Assembly (NCBI GenBank): GCA_018969015.1
Contig: JAGWZE010000018.1
Location: forward strand, 1-64,000
Direction of reading: 5' to 3'
Source: Alphaproteobacteria bacterium
Lineage (GTDB): Bacteria; Pseudomonadota; Alphaproteobacteria; Caulobacterales; Aquidulcibacteraceae
DNA: 64,000 nt
Shown here one piece after another: positions 16,454-24,793 of the stretch. The translations under genes were made by a program, and so were the position numbers. How positions within the stretch are numbered: the first letter of the stretch is position 1; the number at the start of each line of letters is the position of its first letter. The notes beneath the pieces are model-generated. The model saw nothing but the letters and a program-made list of their open reading frames with translations, was not told the origin of the DNA and made no database searches.

Positions 16454-16462
16454 GGCTTGGCC

Positions 16463-17239
16463 TCACATGGCGGAAATGCCGCCATCCACCTTGAATTCCG
16501 CGCCGGTGACGAACTTGCTTTCGTCGCTGGCCAGATAGGTCACCAGATAGGCGACGTCGTCGGGATCACCCAGGCGCCCGAGCGGGACTTGCCGCGCGAG
16601 CTTGGCGTACGCTTCTTCCTTGCCGAGCTGGCCGGCGATGCCGTCGAGGATCGGCGTCTTGATGAAGGTCGGGTGCACCGAGTTCGAGCGGATCTGCGGC
16701 TTGGAGCGGGCGCCGTGCAGCGCGATCGACTTGGAGAGCAGCCACACGCTCGCCTTGGCCGCATTGTAGGCGGCGTAGTTGTGCGAGGCGATGAGGCCGG
16801 CGATCGAGGAAATATTGACGATCGAGCCCGGCGCGCCGGATTCGCGCATCAGCGGCATGGCGTATTTCGCGCCGAGGAACACGCTGTCGACGTCGACCTC
16901 GAACACCTTCTTCCAGGTCGCGAAGTCTTCCGTCTCGACGGAGCCGAGCGAGCCGATCCCGGCATTGTTCACGAGGATATTGAGGCCGCCCATCTTCGCG
17001 GCGGCGTCCTTGAGGTTCGCTTCCCATGGCTCGGGAAGACGGACGTCCTGGGCGTAGGCGAAAGCCGAACCGGGATGATCGGCGTTGATCGCGGCGGCGA
17101 CGGCCTGGACCTTGTCGACGTTGAGATCGGAGAGCGCCACCTTCGCGCCCTCGCGGGCGAACATGCGGGCCGTGGCTTCGCCCAGACCCTGGGCCGCGCC
17201 CGTCACGTACGCCTTTTTTCCTGCCAGCCGTCCGGCCAT
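16463..17239 (-). CDS. Short-chain dehydrogenase/reductase
   Basis: 258 aa, classical SDR: TGAAQGLG cofactor motif, DL at the end of strand 2 (SDLNVDK, favouring NAD), NNAGI, catalytic Ser in SSIAG and YNAAK. The C-terminal GAEFKVDGG is typical. Resembles cyclopentanol/alpha-hydroxysteroid-type dehydrogenases that act on bulky alcohols, but the substrate cannot be read. The first gene of a leftward pair with the lipoprotein. Confidence 0.9.
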   Translation of the reverse strand: MAGRLAGKKAYVTGAAQGLGEATARMFAREGAKVALSDLNVDKVQAVAAAINADHPGSAFAYAQDVRLPEPWEANLKDAAAKMGGLNILVNNAGIGSLGSVETEDFATWKKVFEVDVDSVFLGAKYAMPLMRESGAPGSIVNISSIAGLIASHNYAAYNAAKASVWLLSKSIALHGARSKPQIRSNSVHPTFIKTPILDGIAGQLGKEEAYAKLARQVPLGRLGDPDDVAYLVTYLASDESKFVTGAEFKVDGGISAM

Positions 17240-17313
17240 GTGCGCCTCCCTTTGTGGTTATGGTCGTTCTTGCGCGCATCAAGCCCATCCGCCGCCTCGC
17301 GGGCAAGGGGCTC

Positions 17314-17598
17314 TCAGCCGGCGGCGGCGTCGCAGTAGCGGGCGAGTTCGAGATCGAGGGCGGTGACGCCGTCGGCGTCGTGCGTGGCGAGCAGAACATC
17401 CACGGTTGCGTAGACGTTCGACCATTCGGGGTGGTGGTCCATCTGCTCGGCCTTGAGCGCCACGCGCGTCATGAACGCGAAGGCGGCCTTGAAATCGGCG
17501 AACACGAACCGCTTGCGGATGGCGTCGCGCCCGTCGACGACGCTCCATCCCGGCAGCTGCGTGGCGGCGGCGGCGGCGCCGATTTTCTCTCGCGTCAT
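17314..17598 (-). CDS. phhB: Pterin-4a-carbinolamine dehydratase
   Basis: 94 aa, family-typical length. Dehydrates 4a-hydroxytetrahydrobiopterin to recycle the cofactor of aromatic amino-acid hydroxylases, or acts as a pterin-related accessory protein. The signature histidine pair in DHHPEWSN (residues about 54-61) and the FxxFxxAFAFM helix are present. No phenylalanine hydroxylase is in the window. Monocistronic, downstream of the tiny lipoprotein gene. Confidence 0.93.
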   Translation of the reverse strand: MTREKIGAAAAATQLPGWSVVDGRDAIRKRFVFADFKAAFAFMTRVALKAEQMDHHPEWSNVYATVDVLLATHDADGVTALDLELARYCDAAAG

Positions 17599-17637
17599 GG
17601 TCTGCGTCCTTTGCTTTTGGACGGCCTTATCAATGGC

Positions 17638-17745
17638 TCAGGACGGCGTCGAGGGGCGTTCCGGGGGCGCCGCGGGCAGGGTGGGATCGTCCCTGTCGCA
17701 GGCCGAAAGCGCGATCAGCGCGAGGACGGCAAGAAGGCTGCGCAT
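17638..17745 (-). CDS. Tiny lipoprotein (35 aa)
   Basis: 35 aa. A complete lipoprotein signal, MRSLLAVLALIALSAC, with the lipobox LSAC (Cys16), is followed by only 19 residues, acidic at first and then proline-rich (mature chain starts CDRDDPTLPAAPP). Third positions are strongly GC-biased and the reading frame ends in TGA 40 nt before the pterin dehydratase start. Length and layout resemble the small LptM/LPS-maturation or murein-associated lipoprotein class, but sequence similarity cannot be judged by eye. Confidence 0.65.
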   Translation of the reverse strand: MRSLLAVLALIALSACDRDDPTLPAAPPERPSTPS

Positions 17746-17783
17746 GGCGACTCCGGCGAACGGGGGCGGGCGGGCCCCAAGGC

Positions 17784-18428
17784 TCAGACCAGATCAAGTC
17801 CCGTCGCGGCTCTCAGTTCCTGCAGGGCCTGGGCCTCGCTGACGACCTTGATCGTGGCCATGCCCATGTCCCGCGCCGGCTTCAGGTTGATGCCGAGGTC
17901 GTCGAGATAGAGGCAGGTCCGCGGCTCCACCCCGATCGCTTCGCACATCAGGGCGTAGATGCGCGGATCGGGTTTGCGCAGGCCGACCTTGGAGCTTTCG
18001 ATCACGTGGTCGAACAGCGTCATGATGTCCGCGACCGCGGCGGCCTTGGCGGCGGTCCCGGCCATGCCGGCGCCTTCGCCGGTGCGCACGTTGTTGGTGA
18101 TGCAGCCGACCTTGAACCGCGCCTTGCAGGCCTTCAGCGCGGCCACCATCCGCGGCCGCACGTCGCCGGAGAGGAGGGGCAGCACGTCCGCGCCCCGCAC
18201 CTTGTGGCCGAGCACGGTGCTCTCGGCGAGGAACATCGTGTCGAACGTGGCGGTGTCGATCTTGGCCTGCTCGAACAGCGCCCAGGCGTTGCCGAGCGGG
18301 TTGGTGGCGTTGACCGTCCGGATGAAGTCCTTGGGCAGTCCCTGCTCCGCCTCGTAGCGGTTGAACGCCTCGAACGGCGAGGAGGTGAGAACCCCGCCGA
18401 AATCCCACAGCACGGCTTCGAGCGCCAT
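17784..18428 (-). CDS. HAD-superfamily hydrolase
   Basis: 214 aa. Motif I WDFGGVL (Asp9), motif II TNN (about residue 111), motif III lysine in KVGLRKPD and motif IV LDDLGIN are in order, with a helical cap between I and II: subfamily IA. The FGGVLT/S start and long cap resemble the phosphatase-like N-terminal domain of soluble epoxide hydrolase and ACAD10. The usual first-motif second Asp is replaced by Gly, which in this subgroup is common. Substrate unknown. Confidence 0.88.
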   Translation of the reverse strand: MALEAVLWDFGGVLTSSPFEAFNRYEAEQGLPKDFIRTVNATNPLGNAWALFEQAKIDTATFDTMFLAESTVLGHKVRGADVLPLLSGDVRPRMVAALKACKARFKVGCITNNVRTGEGAGMAGTAAKAAAVADIMTLFDHVIESSKVGLRKPDPRIYALMCEAIGVEPRTCLYLDDLGINLKPARDMGMATIKVVSEAQALQELRAATGLDLV

Positions 18429-18501
18429 CGCTTAACCCTGTTCCTTAACGCGGCCTTGAGGCGGCCGGGCGTAGGTTTGCCCGGAAACGGAGCTTTCCGC
18501 C

Positions 18502-18774
18502 ATGACCCGCTTCCTGGTTTCGGACGACAACCCCACCGGCTACCGGCTCGAGGACATCCTCACGGTCCTCCGCGCCGACGTTCTGAAGCGCTGCACCAAG
18601 ATCGCCCTGGACGAACGGCCGGAAGCCCAGCACGTCGTGACCAACAACATGGAGGTGCTGACGCACCTCACGGCTGCGATCGAGTTGGCCAAGGATTCTA
18701 CCCGCACGTTGGACAAGGCCTTCGGTCCGTCCCGCGCGGCGGAGGGCGGACCGCCCCGGATCGGCGTCGCCTGA
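18502..18774 (+). CDS. Conserved-looking small soluble protein
   Basis: 90 aa. Helical, polar, no signal or membrane segment; a tyrosine-rich start (SDDNPTGYRLEDIL) is followed by an LRADVLKRC helix and a T/N-rich region. GGAGC precedes the ATG and codon third positions are GC-rich, supporting a real gene. I do not recognise the family. It is flanked by the divergent HAD gene and the permease operon. Confidence 0.7.
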   Translation: MTRFLVSDDNPTGYRLEDILTVLRADVLKRCTKIALDERPEAQHVVTNNMEVLTHLTAAIELAKDSTRTLDKAFGPSRAAEGGPPRIGVA

Positions 18775-18969
18775 CCACGCGGTCGGCAAGATCCGCCCCC
18801 GAACCCGCGCCCCACGCGCCGGATGGCGCCCTTGCGCTCGTTTCGCGCGCAAAAACCTCGGCCTGAACGCGACGTAGGCCGCGGCGCCTTGCCACGCCCC
18901 GTGGCGCCGGCCTAGGGTCTCGCCCCAAAGCGGCGCCCGTGTTCGGGCGATCGCGGGGGAGTTCGAACC

Positions 18970-20490
18970 ATGGCGAATGGCCAGTTGTTCGCAAAGAAGT
19001 CGGTCGCGCAGATCCAGGCCGAGTTCAACAAAGGCGAGTTGAAACGCACGCTGGGGCCGCTGAACCTCGTCAGCCTCGGCGTCGGCGCCATCATCGGCGC
19101 GGGCATTTTCGTCATGACGGGGCAGGCGGCGGCCGATTTCGCCGGCCCGGCGGTCATGCTGTCGTTCATCGTCGCTGGCTTCGCCTGCGCCTTCGCGGGC
19201 CTCTGCTACGCCGAGCTCGCCTCGACGATGCCGGTGTCCGGCTCGGCCTACTCCTATTCCTATGTGACGCTCGGCGAAGTGTTCGCCTGGTCGATGGGCT
19301 GGCTCCTTCTCCTTGAATATGGCGTCGCCGCGTCGACGGTCGCCGTCGGCTGGTCCGGCTACGTGGTCAGCTTCCTGAAGGATTTCGGCATCCTCGTGCC
19401 GCAGACGATGGCGCAATCCACCGTCCAGCTGGTCGACGGCAAGCTCGAGGTGCTGCCGCAGATCAACCTGATCGCCTCGCTCGGCATCCTCATCGTCACC
19501 GGCCTGCTGGTCGTGGGCGTGAGCGAGTCCGCGCAGGTCAACAACATCATCGTGCTCATCAAGGTGGCCGTGCTGCTCGCGTTCATCGCGATCGGCTTCA
19601 CCTACGTGAACCCGGCAAACTGGCAGCCCTTCATCCCGGAGAACACCGGAGGCTTCCACTATGGCTGGGAGGGCGTGCTGCGCGCGGCCTCGATCATCTT
19701 CTTCGCCTATGTGGGCTTCGAGGCGGTCTCAACGGCCGCGGGCGAAGCGCGCAATCCGCAGAAGGACATTCCGGTCGGGATTCTCGGCTCGCTGTTCATC
19801 TGCACGATCATCTACATGGCCGTCGCCGCGGTGATGACGGGCGTGGTTCCCTACAAGCAGCTCGGCGTGCCAGACCCGATCGCCGTCGCCGTCGACGCGA
19901 TGGGCCTGCCGTGGTTCTCGTTCCTGGTGAAGATCGGCGCGATCACGGGCCTGTCTTCGGTCATGCTCGTGCTCTGCTATGCGCAGACGCGCGTGTTCTA
20001 CCAGATGTCGAAGGACGGCCTGCTGCCGCAGGTGTTCTCGCGCGTGCACCCGCAGTTCCGCACGCCGGCGTCGGGCACCGTGGTGCTCGGCGTGGTCATC
20101 GCGATCGCCGCCTCGATCCTGCCGCTGCGCGTTCTGGGCGACCTCGTGAGCCTCGGCACCGCGTTGGCGTTCACGATCGTCTGCGTCAGCGTCATGTACC
20201 TGCGCGCGCACAATCCCGATCTCGCCCGGCCGTTCCGCGCCCCGTTCGGCGCGCCGACGCTCGGCGTGATCTTCTGCGTGCTGTTCATGATGGGCCCGAT
20301 CCTGCTCGACATCGTGTCGAAGGCGATCGGCTACGACGTGCTCGGCGGCATGATGGGCTCTCCGGGTGAGGTCGATCGCGATCCCGTCGCGCTCGGCATT
20401 CTCGTCGGCTACATCATCCTCGGCGTGCTGATCTACGCGTTCTACGGCTACAAGAACTCGAAGATCTCGCATCCGCAGCCGGCCGAATGA
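18970..20490 (+). CDS. APC-family amino-acid permease
   Basis: 506 aa with about 12-14 membrane helices. The consensus GVGAIIGAGIFVMTG in helix 1 and the conserved AxxEAR-like stretch FEAVSTAAGEARNPQKDIP place it in the cationic amino-acid transporter (CAT, YhdG-like) branch. Imports or exchanges amino acids across the inner membrane; the substrate is unproven. The TGA overlaps two ATGs of the GST gene (ATGATGA), suggesting one transcript that runs on into the ccm genes. Confidence 0.93.
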   Translation: MANGQLFAKKSVAQIQAEFNKGELKRTLGPLNLVSLGVGAIIGAGIFVMTGQAAADFAGPAVMLSFIVAGFACAFAGLCYAELASTMPVSGSAYSYSYVTLGEVFAWSMGWLLLLEYGVAASTVAVGWSGYVVSFLKDFGILVPQTMAQSTVQLVDGKLEVLPQINLIASLGILIVTGLLVVGVSESAQVNNIIVLIKVAVLLAFIAIGFTYVNPANWQPFIPENTGGFHYGWEGVLRAASIIFFAYVGFEAVSTAAGEARNPQKDIPVGILGSLFICTIIYMAVAAVMTGVVPYKQLGVPDPIAVAVDAMGLPWFSFLVKIGAITGLSSVMLVLCYAQTRVFYQMSKDGLLPQVFSRVHPQFRTPASGTVVLGVVIAIAASILPLRVLGDLVSLGTALAFTIVCVSVMYLRAHNPDLARPFRAPFGAPTLGVIFCVLFMMGPILLDIVSKAIGYDVLGGMMGSPGEVDRDPVALGILVGYIILGVLIYAFYGYKNSKISHPQPAE

Positions 20491-21119
20491 TGAAGCTGTT
20501 CTATGCGCCGGGCACATGCGCGCTCGCGCCGCATATCCTGCTGGAAGAGATCGGGCGGCCTTTCGAGGCCGTCCGGCTCGACTTCACGGCGAATGAACAG
20601 CGCAGTGCGGCCTATCTCGAACTGAACCCGCGCGGGCGCGTGCCCCTGCTCGTCACCGAGCAGGGGTCTTTGCGCGAGAACGTGGCGATCAGCCTCTATC
20701 TCGCCGATCTCGAGCCCGCGCGCGGTCTCCTGCCCAGCGATCCCTGGCGGCGGGCGCAGGCGATCTCGGTGATGTCGTGGATGAGCGGCACCGTGCACGG
20801 GCAGGCCTTCGCCGGCTGGTTCCGTGCGGCGCGCTTCACGGACGATCCGGCCGCGCAGGAAACCGTGAAGGCCAAAGGCCGCGCTGACGCGCTCGCCCAT
20901 CTCGCCGAGATGGACGCCATGCTCGCCGGCAAGACGTGGTTCACGGACGAGCGCTTCACCGCCGCCGATCCGATGTTCATGATCCTGCGGCGCTGGGGCA
21001 TCCGCATCGGCCTCGACGTCTCTCCTTTCAAAGCCCTTGCGGCGCATTCCGAGCGTCTGGCGGCGCGCCCCGCGGTGGCGCGCGTGCTGGAGCGCGAGGG
21101 GATCAGGTTCGACGCGTGA
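20487..21119 (+). CDS. Glutathione S-transferase
   Basis: 210 aa. An N-terminal thioredoxin-like domain (KLFYAPGTCALAPHILLEE, with Ser/Thr-Cys typical of beta-class GSTs) and a helical C-domain. The glutathione-binding PLL and ENVAI (E-S-x-A-I variant) positions are recognisable. Start 20487 or 20490 both overlap the permease stop; its own stop overlaps the GTG of ccmA. Cysteine near residue 10 matches bacterial beta GSTs, which bind rather than only conjugate glutathione. Confidence 0.9.
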   Translation: MMKLFYAPGTCALAPHILLEEIGRPFEAVRLDFTANEQRSAAYLELNPRGRVPLLVTEQGSLRENVAISLYLADLEPARGLLPSDPWRRAQAISVMSWMSGTVHGQAFAGWFRAARFTDDPAAQETVKAKGRADALAHLAEMDAMLAGKTWFTDERFTAADPMFMILRRWGIRIGLDVSPFKALAAHSERLAARPAVARVLEREGIRFDA

Positions 21120-21742
21120 GCTTCGCGCTGACGGTCGACGGCCTGGCGCTGGAGCGGGGCGGCCGCGCGCTGTTCCAGGACCTGAGCTTCGCCGCCGCGC
21201 CGGGCGCGTTCGTCGAACTCGTCGGCCCGAACGGCGCCGGCAAGACGAGTCTTCTGCGAGCATTGGCCGGCTTCCTTCGCCCCGCCGGCGGGCGCATTTC
21301 GGCGACGGAGGACGGCGCCGCGCTCGACGATGACCAGCGGCCCACGCGGCTGCATCTGCTCGGTCATCGCGACGGCCTGAAATCGACGCTGGACGCGCGC
21401 GCGCACCTGACGTTCTGGCGCGATCTCCTCGGCGGCGGGGCCGAAGGCGCAAGCATCGATGACGCGCTCGCACGTGTCGGTCTCGCGCGGCTCGGCGATC
21501 TGCCGGCGCGCGCCTTTTCGGCGGGCCAGGGCCGCCGGCTCGCGCTTGCGAGGCTGCTCGTGGCGCCCCGCCCGTTGTGGCTTCTCGACGAACCGGCGGC
21601 CGCGCTCGACCGCGCCGGCAAGGCGCTGCTGGGCGAGGTGATCGCCGCGCACCGCGCGACCGGCGGCGTCGTGATCGCGGCGCTGCACGAGCCGCTCGAC
21701 GCGAAGGCCGACGCCACCGTCACGATCGGCGCCACGCCATGA
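21116..21742 (+). CDS. ccmA: Haem exporter ATPase CcmA
   Basis: 208 aa from a GTG that overlaps the GST stop (GTGA). ABC-type ATP-binding subunit of the CcmABCD complex, which moves haem or releases it from CcmE for cytochrome c maturation. Walker A GPNGAGKTS (residues 37-45), signature FSAGQGRRLALARL and Walker B LWLLDEP are intact. The signature SAGQ form is typical of CcmA. Confidence 0.93.
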   Translation: MSFALTVDGLALERGGRALFQDLSFAAAPGAFVELVGPNGAGKTSLLRALAGFLRPAGGRISATEDGAALDDDQRPTRLHLLGHRDGLKSTLDARAHLTFWRDLLGGGAEGASIDDALARVGLARLGDLPARAFSAGQGRRLALARLLVAPRPLWLLDEPAAALDRAGKALLGEVIAAHRATGGVVIAALHEPLDAKADATVTIGATP

Positions 21743-22413
21743 CGGCCCCGTTCGCCGACGTCGCCGCCGTGTTTCGGCGTGACCTCAAGCTCGCCTGGGC
21801 GGCGGGCGGGGGCGCGGCGACGCCGGTGGCGTTCTTCCTCGGCGCGACGACGCTCGTGCCGCTCGCCGTCGGCGCCGACCCGCGCCAGCTCGCCACGATC
21901 GGCCCGCCGCTGGTGTGGATCACCGCGGCGCTTGCCGCGCTGCTCGTACTCGAGCGCCTGTTCCAGGCCGATCTGGAAGACGGGTCGCTCGATCAGCTCC
22001 TGCTGGCGTCGACGCCGCTCGAACTCATCGTCCTCGCCAAAGGCGCGGCGCTGTGGACGGCGGTCGGGCTGCCGCTCGCCGTCGCGGCCGCGCCGATCGC
22101 CATCGCGCTGCAGGCGCCGGTGGCCGCCACGCCGGTGATCGTGGCGGGACTGCTGCTCGGGATGGCGGCGTTCATCGGCTTCGGGGTGCTCGGCGCCGCG
22201 TTGGCGGCGGGTGTGCGGCGCGGCGGGGTGCTGATCGCGATCCTCGTGCTGCCGTTCTTCGCGCCGCCGATCATTTTCGGGGCGGCTTCGGCCGCGGCGG
22301 CGGCGAGCGGGACGCCATCGGACGCGTTCCTCCTGCTTTCGGGCTGTGCGGCGGCGGCCGTGGCGCTCGGCCCGCTCGGCGCGGCGGCGGCGCTGCGCTT
22401 CCAGGCGGAGTGA
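21739..22413 (+). CDS. ccmB: Haem exporter permease CcmB
   Basis: 224 aa, about six membrane helices. Membrane partner of CcmA. The first conserved region (FRRDLKLAW) and the LVWITAALAALLVLERLFQADLEDGSL block with LLLASTPLELIVLAK are CcmB hallmarks. Starts with ATG overlapping the ccmA TGA by 4 nt. Confidence 0.94.
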   Translation: MTAPFADVAAVFRRDLKLAWAAGGGAATPVAFFLGATTLVPLAVGADPRQLATIGPPLVWITAALAALLVLERLFQADLEDGSLDQLLLASTPLELIVLAKGAALWTAVGLPLAVAAAPIAIALQAPVAATPVIVAGLLLGMAAFIGFGVLGAALAAGVRRGGVLIAILVLPFFAPPIIFGAASAAAAASGTPSDAFLLLSGCAAAAVALGPLGAAAALRFQAE

Positions 22414-22464
22414 GGAGATGCGTCGCATGGACGCTGGCCCCGCACGCGCTTACTTGGTCCCAAC

Positions 22465-23193
22465 ATGCTGACCCGTTACGCCAATCCCGCGCGCTTCATG
22501 GCGCTGTCCTCCTGGGCCATGCCGCTGGCCGCGGTGCTGGCCGTCGCGGCCTTCGCCATCGGTCTGCCCTGGGGCCTGCTCTACGCCCCGGCCGACTATC
22601 AGCAGGGCGAGAGCGTGCGCATCCTCTATGTCCACGTCCCCGCGGCGTGGTGGGCGCTCGGCATCTACACCGCCATGACCGTCGCCAGCGTGATGAGCCT
22701 CGTCTGGCGCCACCTCCTGGCCGACGTCGCCGCACGCGCCATGGCGCCGGTCGGCGCGGCCTACTGCGGGCTGTGCTTGGTGACGGGCTCCCTGTGGGGC
22801 GAGCCGACCTGGGGCACCTGGTGGGTGTGGGATGCGCGCCTGACGTCGATGCTCGTGCTGTTTCTCACCTATCTGGGCTATCTCGCGCTCTGGGCCTCGG
22901 TCGAGGACGAGACGCGCGCGGCCCGGCTCGCTGCGATCCTCTGCCTCGCCGGCTTCATCAACATCCCGATCGTGCGCTTTTCGGTGGAGTGGTGGAGCAC
23001 GCTGCACCAGGGGCCGAGCCTGTTGCGCCAGGGCGGATCGGCGATCGATCCCTCGATGCTGACGCCGCTCCTGATCATGGCGGGCGCCTATGCCGCCGCG
23101 GCCGCCGCGATCGTGATGGCGCTGATGCGCGCCGAAATCTATCGACGCCGGGCGATGGCGGCGGCCACGCGCCGCGCCGCCCAGCCCGCGTGA
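22465..23193 (+). CDS. ccmC: Haem exporter protein CcmC
   Basis: 242 aa, six membrane helices. Loads haem onto CcmE. The tryptophan-rich signature EPTWGTWWVWDARLTSMLV lies around residue 114, with conserved periplasmic histidines (YVHVP near residue 53 and TLHQGPS near 178). Gap of 51 nt after ccmB. Confidence 0.96.
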   Translation: MLTRYANPARFMALSSWAMPLAAVLAVAAFAIGLPWGLLYAPADYQQGESVRILYVHVPAAWWALGIYTAMTVASVMSLVWRHLLADVAARAMAPVGAAYCGLCLVTGSLWGEPTWGTWWVWDARLTSMLVLFLTYLGYLALWASVEDETRAARLAAILCLAGFINIPIVRFSVEWWSTLHQGPSLLRQGGSAIDPSMLTPLLIMAGAYAAAAAAIVMALMRAEIYRRRAMAAATRRAAQPA

Positions 23194-23201
23194 GCGCCGC
23201 C

Positions 23202-23363
23202 ATGACCGCAAACCTCGCCGATCCGCACTTCGCTTTCGTCTGGCCGTCCTATGGCCTGCTGATCCTCGTTCTCGTCGGCCTCGCCGCGCTGGCGTTCGGC
23301 CGGCTCACGCATTGGGCGCGGCGGGCGAAAGCCGGCGACGACGAACCCGGACGATCCGCATGA
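23202..23363 (+). CDS. ccmD: Haem exporter protein CcmD
   Basis: 53 aa; a GTG at 23190 would add four residues. One membrane helix (about residues 14-34) preceded by FVWPSYGLL, the usual CcmD tyrosine/hydrophobic start, and followed by a basic cytoplasmic tail. Helps hold haem-CcmE in the CcmABCD complex. Stop overlaps ccmG. Confidence 0.9.
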   Translation: MTANLADPHFAFVWPSYGLLILVLVGLAALAFGRLTHWARRAKAGDDEPGRSA

Positions 23364-23899
23364 AGCGGCTCCTCGCGCTCGCGCCGCTCCTGGTGTTCCT
23401 GGCGATCGTCGCCGTTGGCGGCGTGGTGCTGATGAATGGCGGCGCCCGCCAGGACTTCGGCAAGGCCGGTCTGATCGGCCGTCCGGTTCCGGCCTATCAG
23501 TTCGAACGTCTCGAAGGCGGGCCGGTGGTGACGCCGGCGGCCTTCGCGGGCCGCCCCTACATGATCAATGTCTTCGCGTCGTGGTGCGCGCCGTGCCGGC
23601 TCGAGCACCCGAACCTGATGACGCTCGCGGAGGAAGGCGTGCCGATCCTCGGCATCGCCTACAAGGACAAGCCCACGGCCACCGCCGCGATGCTGGCGGA
23701 GCTCGGCCATCCGTTCGCGGCTGTCGGGCTCGATCCGGACGGCCGCTATGGCCTCGACATTGGCGTCACGGGCGTGCCGGAGACGTTTCTCGTCGACGGG
23801 CAGGGCCGCATCCGCCTGATCCAGCGCGGGCCGATCGACGACGTCGCGCTCGAGAAGAAGATCCGTCCGATGCTGAAGGCGATGGACGAAGGGCGCTGA
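23360..23899 (+). CDS. ccmG: Periplasmic thiol-disulphide oxidoreductase CcmG/DsbE
   Basis: 179 aa. An N-terminal anchor helix (residues 5-25) then a thioredoxin fold with WCAPC (Cys76, Cys79), reducing apocytochrome cysteines in the periplasm. The cis-proline loop is in GVPETFLVD. Overlaps ccmD by 4 nt and closes the operon at a bidirectional terminator. ccmE, ccmF, ccmH and ccmI are not in the window and must be elsewhere, as is usual in this class. Confidence 0.95.
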   Translation: MKRLLALAPLLVFLAIVAVGGVVLMNGGARQDFGKAGLIGRPVPAYQFERLEGGPVVTPAAFAGRPYMINVFASWCAPCRLEHPNLMTLAEEGVPILGIAYKDKPTATAAMLAELGHPFAAVGLDPDGRYGLDIGVTGVPETFLVDGQGRIRLIQRGPIDDVALEKKIRPMLKAMDEGR

Positions 23900-23922
23900 G
23901 CCCCGCACGCCGCGCCGCAACG

Positions 23923-23950
23923 AAAAAGGCCCCGCGCGAGCGGGGCCTTT
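23923..23950. terminator. Bidirectional intrinsic terminator
   Basis: A perfect 8-bp GC stem (23928-23935 with 23940-23947) with a four-base loop is flanked by AAAAA on the left and TTT on the right. It ends the ccm operon rightward and, with the five T residues on the minus strand, the MarR gene leftward. Confidence 0.9.
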
Positions 23951-23990
23951 CCGTATTGCCTGCGCGCTTTTCGAGCGCAGCGGTGCGCGC

Positions 23991-24632
23991 TCAGCGGCGA
24001 CCGGTCTTTTTCGGCTTGCGGGCCGCAGCCTTGGCCGGCGCGCGCTTGGGCACAGCCGCCGCCTTGGGACGACCGACGGGTTTCGCCGCCGCCTTGCGGC
24101 CGGCCTTGGCCGGCGCCTTGGCGGGCTTTGCGGCCGCGCCGCGGCGCGCCGGGGCCTTCGCCGGCTTCGGCGCGGGCGCCGGCGGCTCGGCGACTTCGGC
24201 CGCTTCGGCGATCAGCAGCAGCGCGGACACCAGCCCGCCCTGCTTGGAGGCCGGCAGCGCCGCCATCAGCGCACGGTCCGCGGCCACCGCGCTCGGCGCG
24301 GCGCTGTTCAGCACGGAACGGCCCTGGGCCGTGAGCGTGACCGACTTGGCGCGGCGGTCAGCTTCGGCCTTGTCGCGGACGACGAGGCCGCGATCTTCCA
24401 TCCGGCCGATCATGTCGGCGAGCGTGGAGCGGTCGATACCCGTGGCGCGGACGAGGTCCGTTTGCGTCTGACCGGCCTGTTCGCCGACGGCCGCGAGCAG
24501 CGCGAATTGGCGCAGCGTCAAGTCCGTTCGTCCGAGTTCGGCGGTGAAGCGATCGGCTGCAAATTGCTGGGCGCGGTGGAGCAGGTGGCTCACGGAGCGC
24601 GCCAGCGCGAAATCTGAAGTCTTGGACGCCAT
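23991..24632 (-). CDS. MarR-family regulator with histone H1-like tail
   Basis: 213 aa from ATG 24632. Residues 1-140 are a MarR winged helix (recognition region [27 protein letters not shown], wing [13 protein letters not shown]). Residues about 148-213 are a basic, low-complexity run of alanine, proline and lysine with repeated PAKAPA- and AAAKP-type units, resembling eukaryotic histone H1 and the tails of some Alphaproteobacterial DNA-binding proteins. The tail would bind DNA non-specifically. Divergent from the Nudix gene with 161 bp between starts; target genes unknown. Confidence 0.9.
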   Translation of the reverse strand: MASKTSDFALARSVSHLLHRAQQFAADRFTAELGRTDLTLRQFALLAAVGEQAGQTQTDLVRATGIDRSTLADMIGRMEDRGLVVRDKAEADRRAKSVTLTAQGRSVLNSAAPSAVAADRALMAALPASKQGGLVSALLLIAEAAEVAEPPAPAPKPAKAPARRGAAAKPAKAPAKAGRKAAAKPVGRPKAAAVPKRAPAKAAARKPKKTGRR

Positions 24633-24793
24633 GTTCAGCCCTTTCACCCACACCACGCGCAGGGTGTTCCCCTGGCTCGCGTTCGTCAAATCGAGAAACC
24701 GCGGTTGGGTTCCTAGCGACGCTTACCGTGATGTCTATGTCACTCGCCTATGGAGCTAGACGAAACCGGGTCGCGCACGCCACAACTTTACAC

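Noticed and set aside
18434-18452. CtrA-like TTAA pair near the HAD gene start
   Set aside because: Spacing is nine, not seven.
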